Origin: CAZDBA01 sp965224765
Lineage (GTDB): Bacteria > Planctomycetota > Planctomycetia > Pirellulales > Pirellulaceae
NCBI GenBank assembly: GCA_965224765.1
Contig: CBDDAC010000037.1
Location: 124,001-188,000, forward strand
Length of the DNA stretch: 64,000 nt
Reading direction: 5' to 3'
Position 1 is the first letter of the stretch. Each line of letters starts with the position of its first letter. Below are positions 17,650 to 24,145 of this stretch, one piece after another. The position numbers and the translations under genes were made by a program. The notes below the pieces were generated by a model. It did not search any database. It was not told where the DNA came from and saw only the letters and a list, made by a program, of their open reading frames with translations.

Positions 17650-18636
17650 ATGGCGACCGGAAACGAAGAACTTGAACAATTCAAAACCCAAATCAACCTG
17701 TGTGAATACGCAGCATCTTTGGGTTTCATCATAGATCGAAAACAAAGCAGTCAACGAAACGCGGTAATGCGACATGCCAACGGTGACAAGATCGCCGTGG
17801 TCAGGCGATCGGCCGGGCACTGGGTCTACACCAACACCCATGGCAGTGACAGCGGAAGTATAGTCGATTTCGTGCAGACTCAAAAATCGTTCTCAATTGG
17901 GCAGGTGCGGAAGGAGCTAAGACCATGGGTTAATGGAGCAGGTCCGTCAAAAACGACTAGGAAACCTGAGCTGAGTGAAGGCTACAAGCTGTTACCCGCA
18001 ACACAATATCTGACCAAAGTGGCCGACAACTGGATGCTTGCCAAGGTGCCGCGGTCAACGGATCCGTATCTACGCTTGCGTGGCATTTCAAAAGCTGTTC
18101 TCGAGGCTCCAGTTCTTCTGGACCGAATTCGAATTGACGAACGACGCAACACGATTTTTCCTCACTGGAATGTGGCAGGAGATTTGTGCGGATATGAAAT
18201 CAAGAACAAAAGTTTCACGGGATTTTCACCTGCGGGCGAAAAGGGGCTGTGGTGTTCTCGGCCAAGAATGGACGATCGGATCATGGTCGTTTGCGAGTCC
18301 GCGATCGACGCGTTGAGCGTGGCAACTTTGTTTGGCACTCAATCCAAAAGGTTCTTCAGCACAGCTGGCCAATGTAGCCCACAGCAGATTAAATGCTTGG
18401 TCTCCGCTGTGCAGAACATGCCCAACAAGGTGACCGTTTGGTTGGCGTTAGACAATGATGATGGCGGAAAGAGACTCGCTTCTCACATTCGACAAGAACT
18501 TGAGGGACACATTCAAAACAATCACATCATCGACAAACTGCCTGGGGGAATCGGCACAGACTGGAATGATGAGCTGCGGGCACGATTGAAGTCGTCCAAT
18601 GGACTATCGTTTCCAAATGCAACTGCCCATCTTTAG
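17650..18636 (+). CDS. TOPRIM-domain plasmid primase-like protein (paralogue 1)
   Basis: A 328-residue protein with a DUF3991-like N-terminal half and a TOPRIM domain. The catalytic Glu is in 'MVVCESAIDALSVATLF' and the DxD-type motif in 'VWLALDNDDGGKRLASHI'. The closing 'GTDWNDELR' is typical of plasmid primases of this group. It probably makes primers, or handles DNA ends, for replication or conjugative transfer. It is clearly related to the gene at 22692-23591 (shared 'SGTIVDFV'/'SGSIVDFV' and 'GTDWND' blocks). It follows the partition operon. Confidence 0.8.
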   Translation: MATGNEELEQFKTQINLCEYAASLGFIIDRKQSSQRNAVMRHANGDKIAVVRRSAGHWVYTNTHGSDSGSIVDFVQTQKSFSIGQVRKELRPWVNGAGPSKTTRKPELSEGYKLLPATQYLTKVADNWMLAKVPRSTDPYLRLRGISKAVLEAPVLLDRIRIDERRNTIFPHWNVAGDLCGYEIKNKSFTGFSPAGEKGLWCSRPRMDDRIMVVCESAIDALSVATLFGTQSKRFFSTAGQCSPQQIKCLVSAVQNMPNKVTVWLALDNDDGGKRLASHIRQELEGHIQNNHIIDKLPGGIGTDWNDELRARLKSSNGLSFPNATAHL

Positions 18637-18753
18637 CCAATCGATCCGTAGTGATCATGCGAACGTATGTGATGGGAGGAGGGTGTTTGGCCGTTTTTGA
18701 TTTTCGTGGTAGTTGAACCCAATTGTTATTTTCAACCCACGAAAGGAATCAAA

Positions 18754-19017
18754 ATGACCAACAACAATAAACCAATTCACCCCATTCGACTCAGTACGAT
18801 CTCGGCTGCAATTTTTAAAAACGAAACGACAGAAGGTAAGACTTTCTATAATTCAACGATTGATCGGGGCTACAAAGACGGCGAGCAATGGAAACATACG
18901 GGCAGTTTCAGTCGTGACGATCTGCTCAACGTTTCCAAAGTCGCGGATCTGGCCAATAGCTGGATACATCAACAGGAGCAGGCCGAAAGTCAGAGCAACA
19001 GCCCTGAACCATCTTAA
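18754..19017 (+). CDS. Small protein family of planctomycete mobile elements (copy 1)
   Basis: An 87-residue protein with AAAGGAATCAAA before its ATG. The pattern 'KPIHPIRLSTISAAIFKNET', then 'YKDGEQWKHTGSFSRDDLL' and 'VSKVADLANSWI', recurs in the proteins at 50442-50693 and, more loosely, at 49339-49572. The predicted fold is beta strands then a helix, vaguely like PC4/YdbC single-strand-binding proteins; that comparison is a guess. A rho-independent terminator follows directly. Function unknown. Confidence 0.7.
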   Translation: MTNNNKPIHPIRLSTISAAIFKNETTEGKTFYNSTIDRGYKDGEQWKHTGSFSRDDLLNVSKVADLANSWIHQQEQAESQSNSPEPS

Positions 19018-19032
19018 ACCCTTTCAAAAAAA

Positions 19033-19072
19033 GTGTCGCGACGGACATGGAGTCGCCGTGGCACCCTTTTTT
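19033..19072 (+). terminator. Rho-independent terminator
   Basis: An imperfect stem GTGTCGCGACG / CGCCGTGGCAC with a nine-base loop is followed by six T residues. It lies 15 bases after the stop codon of the small gene ending at 19017 and separates it from the toxin-antitoxin pair. Confidence 0.75.
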
Positions 19073-19122
19073 CTAGACTTTTGCGGCCAAACGGTGATAC
19101 TATGTTAGTGAGGAGAAATTTG

Positions 19123-19371
19123 ATGCCAGAACTCAATTTGAACAATATTGAACCCGAACTGCATATCCAGCTTTGCGAAATCGCGAAGGAGGAGGGGCGT
19201 TCTGTCGAAGAACTCATTCAAGCAATTCTCCGTGAAGCAATCGAATCCAAACAGCGACCCCATTTGGCAACGCGTCTGCTGGATCGTTTTTCTGATGTCG
19301 GCCTGAATCCCGGCGAGACCATTGAAGAATTGAAGGGGCAAGAAGTTCGTTCGCCAGAATTTGAGCAATGA
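19123..19371 (+). CDS. RHH antitoxin (FitA/VapB type)
   Basis: The start is the ATG after GAGGAGAAATTTG, giving an 82-residue protein; upstream in-frame codons are not supported. The N-terminal ribbon-helix-helix ('ELNLNNIEPELHIQLCEIAK' then 'EEGRSVEELIQAILREAI') binds the operator, and the C-terminal tail should neutralise the toxin. Its last four bases overlap the toxin start (ATGA), the classical coupling of such pairs. The pair stabilises the plasmid by killing or arresting cured cells. Confidence 0.85.
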   Translation: MPELNLNNIEPELHIQLCEIAKEEGRSVEELIQAILREAIESKQRPHLATRLLDRFSDVGLNPGETIEELKGQEVRSPEFEQ

Positions 19372-19799
19372 TCGTTCTCGATACCAACGTTGTTTCAGAG
19401 TTCATGAAAGCCCAGCCAGACCAGACGGTTGTCAATTGGCTGCATGCTCAGTCCTCGGACGATGTTTGGACAACCAGCATCACGGTCTTTGAAATCCAGC
19501 ACGGTTTGAACATCCTTCCCGACGGTAAACGCAAACGCGGCCTTGTCCAGCAGTTCGAACTGGCATTAACGCATGATTTTGATGGGCGTATTTTAGATTT
19601 TGATTCACTGGCCGCGTTAGCCGCCGGCGAAATCTCTGCCAGCTACAAGAGAGCCGGGCAGGGAGCAGACGTTCGGGATATGCAAATAGCTGGAATCGTC
19701 GGAGCCAGGGATTGGACACTTGCGACCCGCAATACAAGAGACTTTAGATTGACTAAAGTTAAGTTGATCGATCCTTGGCAGTTTTCGCCATCACAGTAG
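19368..19799 (+). CDS. PIN-domain toxin (FitB/VapC family ribonuclease)
   Basis: A 143-residue PIN-domain protein. The acidic residues of the Mg-dependent RNase site are visible: Asp5 in 'IVLDTNVVSEFM', Glu in 'SITVFEIQHGL' and a C-terminal Asp in 'GADVRDMQIAGIV'. The 'LATRNTRDFR' block near the end is typical of FitB-like toxins. It is translationally coupled to the antitoxin upstream. It cleaves tRNA or rRNA in characterised relatives; the target here is unknown. Confidence 0.9.
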   Translation: MIVLDTNVVSEFMKAQPDQTVVNWLHAQSSDDVWTTSITVFEIQHGLNILPDGKRKRGLVQQFELALTHDFDGRILDFDSLAALAAGEISASYKRAGQGADVRDMQIAGIVGARDWTLATRNTRDFRLTKVKLIDPWQFSPSQ

Positions 19800-19829
19800 A
19801 AAGTGCTTTTCCGGCTTGGTATTTCTTCC

Positions 19830-20193
19830 CATCGCCCCGCCGGCAAAGGTTCGGGAGGATCTAGCCCGGCAGCCTCACGAGCGAACTGGCACTGCTCGTC
19901 GCCAGCCTCCATAGCCACACAACACCGGGATGAGTGGGGTAGATGGCACATTAGAATTTCTCCATAAGAAACTGGCGTAAATTGCCACAAGCGATCACTA
20001 GACACTTTCCGTTTTGTTCCAAATCAGCCATTAATGTTTCGTGAGTTTGATTGAGGCGTAACGGTTTGGCTGCGGTCGCAAGATGCGGCTCTCGGAGAAC
20101 ATCAAGTGCATAGGCTTCAACGATCAAATGCCCCTGGCAACAGGCTCCACACTGATCGCAATCAAATTTATTCTCCATGGTTTCAACAGACAC
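19830..20193 (-). pseudogene. Broken YkgJ-family cysteine-cluster protein
   Basis: The N-terminal part has the YkgJ (CxxCxxCC) zinc/iron-binding signature 'CDQCGACCQG' at residues 12-21. The frame then meets an in-frame TAA after '..RQFLMEKF'. Right after the stop the same frame continues with 'CAIYPTHPG', the expected CxIYPxRP motif, and then a frameshift leads into 'CVAMEAGDEQCQFAREAAGL', the usual family ending. One stop and one frameshift therefore separate three recognisable pieces of one gene. Confidence 0.65.
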
Positions 20194-20246
20194 CGTTCTC
20201 TCGGAATTACAACTAATTCAAGTAGCGAATGCTGGCGTATTCGCAC

Positions 20247-20264
20247 TGTCTCAAATTTGAGACA
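20247..20264. repeat. Dispersed palindrome, copy 1
   Basis: TGTCTCAAATTTGAGACA, an 18-base perfect palindrome and the shortened form of the 20-base unit CAGTCTCAAATTTGAGACTG found eight times in module A. It lies between the YkgJ pseudogene and the methylase-like gene. Confidence 0.8.
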
Positions 20265-20298
20265 GATGCAAGCTTGGCACCGCAATCACTTGCGGGAG

Positions 20299-21051
20299 CT
20301 AAAACAAATCACGCTGTTGCAGCAGTTTAGTGGCAGTCTTTTTTGCAGCAGGAGTTGAGTCAGCGGATGGGACTTTCTGTTTTTGCTGATAATCAAACGG
20401 GCTTTGTTCGATGGGTATCTCTCGAATGACGCCGCCGTTTAGGTTAAGCCCAATTTTGTAGACTCGGTGAACTTCAAGCGTTAGTGTGTTCTGCCAAACC
20501 GCATAGCCAAACATCGCACGAAGTCCCATATTAATGGCCGTCATCTGAGTACAGCGATGGTCAACATCCTGGCCTGAAAATTCCCAGTCTGGATGGTCTT
20601 TTCCAATGGAAAGTAGAAACCGTCCTGATCCGCAGGCCGGGTCACAAACCGATTTTCGTTTACCGTCATCCTCACCAACAACCAAATCTGCCATCAACGA
20701 GGCAAGAGCCTCTGGTGTAAAATACTGTCCACCTTCACCGTAGGTAATCGCTCCTTGAAAGATATCGCCAAGAATGTCCTTCCCGGTTTCTTCCATCGCA
20801 ATCACCAGTTGGCCGAACCCGCTAACAACGGCGTCGATTCCGCGTCTTCCCTTTTCACCTTTGGCATAACCTTTGTCGATGGTTTTCAGATATTCTTCTT
20901 CCATCGTTTGACCGGCAAGTGAACAACGGACAAAGGTCAGGAAATCTTCAAATGCTTGCCCACGACTTAAGCCAGCTCGGCGACCGCTTTCGTCAATCTG
21001 CTGCAAAACTTCTTTGCTACCTGCGATGGAGAAGCACTCTTTCGCCATCAA
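20299..21051 (-). CDS. N-6 DNA methylase-like protein lacking the NPPY motif
   Basis: A 250-residue protein resembling HsdM-type adenine methylases. It has 'YGEGGQYFTPEALASLMADL', typical of the region before motif I, and the SAM-binding motif I 'VCDPACGSGRFLLS'. The catalytic (N/D)PP(Y/F) motif expected about 60 residues later is missing; the place is taken by 'MFGYAVWQNTLTLE'. It also lacks a target-recognition domain. It may bind SAM or DNA without methylating, perhaps as a decoy or anti-restriction factor, but that is speculation. It overlaps the upstream small gene by four bases (ATGA). Confidence 0.75.
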   Translation of the reverse strand: MMAKECFSIAGSKEVLQQIDESGRRAGLSRGQAFEDFLTFVRCSLAGQTMEEEYLKTIDKGYAKGEKGRRGIDAVVSGFGQLVIAMEETGKDILGDIFQGAITYGEGGQYFTPEALASLMADLVVGEDDGKRKSVCDPACGSGRFLLSIGKDHPDWEFSGQDVDHRCTQMTAINMGLRAMFGYAVWQNTLTLEVHRVYKIGLNLNGGVIREIPIEQSPFDYQQKQKVPSADSTPAAKKTATKLLQQRDLF

Positions 21052-21257
21052 TCTTTCTGTTCCGCTTGTTGTTCATCCTCACGCATTTTCTGAAACAATG
21101 AGTCTGCTTCTTTGCTGTTAAGTAGTTTGGTGACAAGGTTGTCTAACTTGGGATTGCGAGCAACTAAATCATCAATTGCCTTTTTTCGATCTTCATCCAT
21201 GAAATTTTTCCATTGTTGACTGGTGATCGGACGTTGAAAAACCTCTAGCGAAGCCAC
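21048..21257 (-). CDS. Small protein coupled to the methylase-like gene
   Basis: A 69-residue charged helical protein ('WKNFMDEDRKKAIDDLVARN', ending in an acidic and lysine-rich tail). Its stop overlaps the start of the methylase-like gene (ATGA), so the two are coupled. No family is recognised; it may be a partner or regulator. Confidence 0.55.
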   Translation of the reverse strand: MASLEVFQRPITSQQWKNFMDEDRKKAIDDLVARNPKLDNLVTKLLNSKEADSLFQKMREDEQQAEQKD

Positions 21258-21748
21258 CGCCTATTGAGTCCGAAGACCTTATTCAGCGGCCATCCGACCT
21301 CAGGTCGAATGCTAGAACGGATTTTCAAGTCCGGCAGGGCAACACGCCCTGCAATTGAATAATCACACGATTTCAGTGCGAAAAGCAAGCTCGAAGTGTG
21401 GGCTGATAGGGCAGTCTCAAATTTGAGACTGAGGCCAAGTGTTGCGTCGTCTTCGACGACACTCTTTTCAGAGAGGCCCCTTCGGCCCAATTTCTCAAGA
21501 CCTTCGCAAGGGCTCTCCTCCGGTCCCAAAAGACCTCCGGCAAATCGTCGGTATCCCCAAAATTTTTCACGGTCGCTGCGCTGCGAAAAATCCCGGGTGA
21601 TCCCCCTCCGCCGATTTGGATCTTGAGAAATCTCCTCCCGCTCAAAATCTGCTGCTCCCATTGATTTTATGGACGGGCACCTTCCACGGCTTCGCCGCTA
21701 CAGGCTCCCACCAAAAACCAAAGTCCAATCAAAAAAGGAGAAACGGAC
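21258..21748. other. Non-coding region upstream of DUF6876-like gene
   Basis: About 490 bases without a supported gene. It contains palindrome copy 2 and several pyrimidine-rich CTCC-containing runs near 21512-21650. Frames on both strands cross it but have no ribosome binding site or motif. It probably holds promoters or a transfer or regulatory RNA region. Confidence 0.35.
21412..21431. repeat. Dispersed palindrome, copy 2
   Basis: A perfect 20-base copy of CAGTCTCAAATTTGAGACTG, located in the non-coding region upstream of the gene at 21749. Confidence 0.9.
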
Positions 21749-22177
21749 ATGACTAAACAAGTAAACGACAAAACACGCAATGCGGAACAGCTACAAGCGG
21801 AACTGGATCATTTCTGCGGTGACCTGGTGAGGTATCGCCACCCACTAAATCGCAAAGTGATCTACACGCCGGGTGTAAGACACCTGGCTAATGAAGCATC
21901 GGCGCATTGGTTGGTTGATGCAATCGCCAGTTGGATCAGCTCAATTGAGTTCAAAAAAGCTGCCGCTGACGATCCTTGCATTAATTACATGCACTTTTGG
22001 AAGCTGACTGTCAATTCGGATGACAACACAGCAACGCTTCACGCTGAAGCGGATTGTGATGTTGAGCCATTCATCGTCCATAAAATCGACTTCACCGATT
22101 TCCCGCTTGACGAAATCAGCATCTGGGCAGGCTTCGATGGAAGTCACTGGATACTCTACTTGCCCAGCGAGCACTGA
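21749..22177 (+). CDS. DUF6876-like plasmid protein
   Basis: A 142-residue soluble protein. The pattern 'RYRHPLNRKVIYTPGVRHLA', then 'HWLVDAIASWI', 'FWKLTV', 'DFTDFPLDEISIWAG' and the end 'LYLPSEH', matches my memory of the DUF6876 family found on plasmids and integrative elements. The family has no known function. GGAGAAACGGAC precedes the start. It is the first of three plus-strand genes ending with the second TOPRIM protein. Confidence 0.7.
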   Translation: MTKQVNDKTRNAEQLQAELDHFCGDLVRYRHPLNRKVIYTPGVRHLANEASAHWLVDAIASWISSIEFKKAAADDPCINYMHFWKLTVNSDDNTATLHAEADCDVEPFIVHKIDFTDFPLDEISIWAGFDGSHWILYLPSEH

Positions 22178-22186
22178 CCAACCTTG

Positions 22187-22212
22187 ACGAATCCGTCACA
22201 AGACGGGTTCGT
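22187..22212 (+). terminator. Intergenic hairpin (weak terminator or processing site)
   Basis: ACGAATCCGTC and GACGGGTTCGT form an 11-bp stem with one wobble pair and a four-base loop, followed by only a short T run. It lies between two plus-strand genes, so partial termination or mRNA processing is more likely than a full stop. Confidence 0.45.
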
Positions 22213-22239
22213 TTCAATCATCAAAACAAAGGAAAAGAC

Positions 22240-22665
22240 ATGACTTGTAATTCAGCAGACACACTAGCAGTCCCCCCTTCGCGCCTCGCAATGGGCAGTT
22301 GGTGCCATCAAACAAACGAAAAAATGGGTGAAGGCGATATCTACGCATCATACAGTGCAGACACCATCAGCATGGGCAACAAAATCCGCAAGCCGTTTCG
22401 GCTTGATGGCTGGCTCTACGCCACCGTTTCAATTTCTGGAACGTCCGATTCTGTCGTTGCCGAAGCATATCGCTTGATTGGCGAAAAGCATTTCAATGGC
22501 GTCCCCAAATCTTACAGCGAAATTTGTCGGCAAACACGCAGTGAGAATGGATTCTACGATGGCCTCGGCGTAACGTGTGGTGGGCAACGATTTGTGCTCG
22601 TTGGACCGCCAATCAAAATTTCTGCGAGCGATGAAGCTGAACCTGCTCAAGGTTCTTTGTTTTAA
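22240..22665 (+). CDS. Unknown plasmid protein
   Basis: A 141-residue soluble protein, preceded by AAAGGAAAAGAC before the ATG. It has no membrane segment or catalytic motif I recognise. The central part 'MGNKIRKPFRLDGWLYATVSISG' looks beta-rich. It is 27 bases upstream of the second TOPRIM gene and probably co-transcribed with it. Confidence 0.6.
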   Translation: MTCNSADTLAVPPSRLAMGSWCHQTNEKMGEGDIYASYSADTISMGNKIRKPFRLDGWLYATVSISGTSDSVVAEAYRLIGEKHFNGVPKSYSEICRQTRSENGFYDGLGVTCGGQRFVLVGPPIKISASDEAEPAQGSLF

Positions 22666-22691
22666 GCAACCATCAAACAGGAGACAGATTT

Positions 22692-23591
22692 ATGAAATTA
22701 GAGAAATACAGCTTTTCAAACTTCAAACGCGACATCAACCTATCCGTTTTTGCGGCCATGTTTGACTATGAGATCGACCGAAAGAAGTCAACCAAAACCT
22801 CAATTGCCATGAAATCGGGAAATGACAAAGTCATCATTTCAAAGAAAGGAGGTGTGTGGGTTTACTTCTCGGTGTTTGACGATCAAGACAGCGGAACCAT
22901 CGTTGATTTTGTGGCCAACCGTTCCAATAAATCGCTGCCGGAAATAGGTCAGCTACTTTCTCAGTGGAGCGGGCTGAGAGCCCCAACACCAGCCTATCAG
23001 GTTGAAAACCAGGCCTACGATACCGAGCGGGTTCAAGAAATATTCAGTAAGTGCCGTGCAGTCCAAAGTCATGCATATCTTGAGAGGAGGGGGCTTGGCT
23101 CAAAATTGCTTTCTTCGGACAGGTTCGCAGGTCGGATTTTTACAGATCGATTTAACAATGCTGTGTTCCCCCACTATCGAAACAAAACAGTTTGTGGATT
23201 GGAATTGAAGAATGCTGAACGAGGATTGTTAGTTCGAGGCAGTCAGAAAACATTCTGGCGATCCAACTCAAAGGCGACGGACACGACTGTTGTTGTGACA
23301 GAGGCAGTTATCGATGCACTAAGCTACCAGAAGTTGTTTCAGCTCAAAAACGCTATGTATCTGGCAACGGGAGGAGGGGTGTCGCAAAGGCAGTGCCAAC
23401 TTCTCAGTGACCTGCTGACTGCAACTCAATTCAAGAAGGTTGTTGTTGCGACCGACAATGACCAAGGTGGCGATCGAATTGCTGAGCGCGTCTTGCAGGC
23501 GATTGAGCAGGCTCAGTTTGGGGGAAAAATCTCTCGGCACCGACCACTTCATGCGGGAACTGACTGGAACGACGCCCTATTCAGGGGTTGA
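22692..23591 (+). CDS. TOPRIM-domain plasmid primase-like protein (paralogue 2)
   Basis: A 299-residue protein with the same layout as the gene at 17650-18636. An N-terminal DUF3991-like half ('GVWVYFSVFDDQDSGTIVDF') is followed by TOPRIM with 'VVVTEAVIDALSYQKLFQL' (Glu) and 'KVVVATDNDQGGDRIAERV' (DxD). It ends 'GTDWNDALF'. CAGGAGACAGATTT precedes the start. It is probably a primase for lagging-strand or transfer replication. The two copies are strongly diverged, so this is an old duplication or independent acquisition. Confidence 0.8.
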   Translation: MKLEKYSFSNFKRDINLSVFAAMFDYEIDRKKSTKTSIAMKSGNDKVIISKKGGVWVYFSVFDDQDSGTIVDFVANRSNKSLPEIGQLLSQWSGLRAPTPAYQVENQAYDTERVQEIFSKCRAVQSHAYLERRGLGSKLLSSDRFAGRIFTDRFNNAVFPHYRNKTVCGLELKNAERGLLVRGSQKTFWRSNSKATDTTVVVTEAVIDALSYQKLFQLKNAMYLATGGGVSQRQCQLLSDLLTATQFKKVVVATDNDQGGDRIAERVLQAIEQAQFGGKISRHRPLHAGTDWNDALFRG

Positions 23592-23596
23592 TGGTA

Positions 23597-23663
23597 CTCA
23601 GTCTCAAACTTGAGACTGAGTCGTGGCGGCAATCAAAAAGATGGGCAGTCTCAAATTTGAGAC
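23597..23663. repeat. Dispersed palindrome, copies 3 and 4
   Basis: CTCAGTCTCAAACTTGAGACTGAG-like 24-base copy (one off-centre change) at 23597-23620, and GTCTCAAATTTGAGAC at 23648-23663. They lie just behind the TOPRIM gene, in the convergent gap before the minus-strand relaxase operon. Confidence 0.85.
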
Positions 23664-23728
23664 AACCCAACTTTATATTTAGTCTTCTTTCCCATTGCCC
23701 CGCCCCGCAGGGTTGCATCAAAACACTG

Positions 23729-24145
23729 TTAGCTCTTTTCGATCAATTCAACAGAAATCCTGGTGACTTCTGGGGCATTTTCTGGTCTGTCGATGTCGCG
23801 TTCATCGGCTTCGTGGATAGAACGAATCGAGGCAATACAAAATAGGTTGGCCAGTTCCCTTAGATGACGCCCCTTGAAAGTAATTGCCTTTCTAGTCATG
23901 GAATGAAGGAACACCTGTACCAATCCTGCATCGCGACAATGAACCTCACGAATATCGCTGTATGCATAGCTTTCCATGCGCCCGTCGCGAAATCGCAATT
24001 GAAACATCATTGGAGGCAGCTCGCCATCGCGGATTGCCTGCCAGGGGCAATCCAGTTCGACCGCTGTACGTCCCAAACTCTTCGGCAAACGGTGAAGAAT
24101 GTTTCGCCCATTATGTTCGTCAAATATTTTTGCTACATCCGCCAT
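23729..24145 (-). CDS. Unknown protein downstream of the relaxase
   Basis: The start is the ATG at 24145, which shares one base with the relaxase stop (TAATG) and is preceded by GAGGAG. About 138 residues, soluble, with a central beta-rich region ('MMFQLRFRDGRMESYAYSDI') and a C-terminal acidic tail. Translational coupling points to a partner of the relaxase. No family is recognised. Confidence 0.6.
   Translation of the reverse strand: MADVAKIFDEHNGRNILHRLPKSLGRTAVELDCPWQAIRDGELPPMMFQLRFRDGRMESYAYSDIREVHCRDAGLVQVFLHSMTRKAITFKGRHLRELANLFCIASIRSIHEADERDIDRPENAPEVTRISVELIEKS

Noticed and set aside
21245..21661. 138-codon minus-strand frame upstream of the DUF6876-like gene
   Set aside because: Low-complexity, arginine-rich translation of a non-coding region, crossing a palindrome and lacking a binding site.
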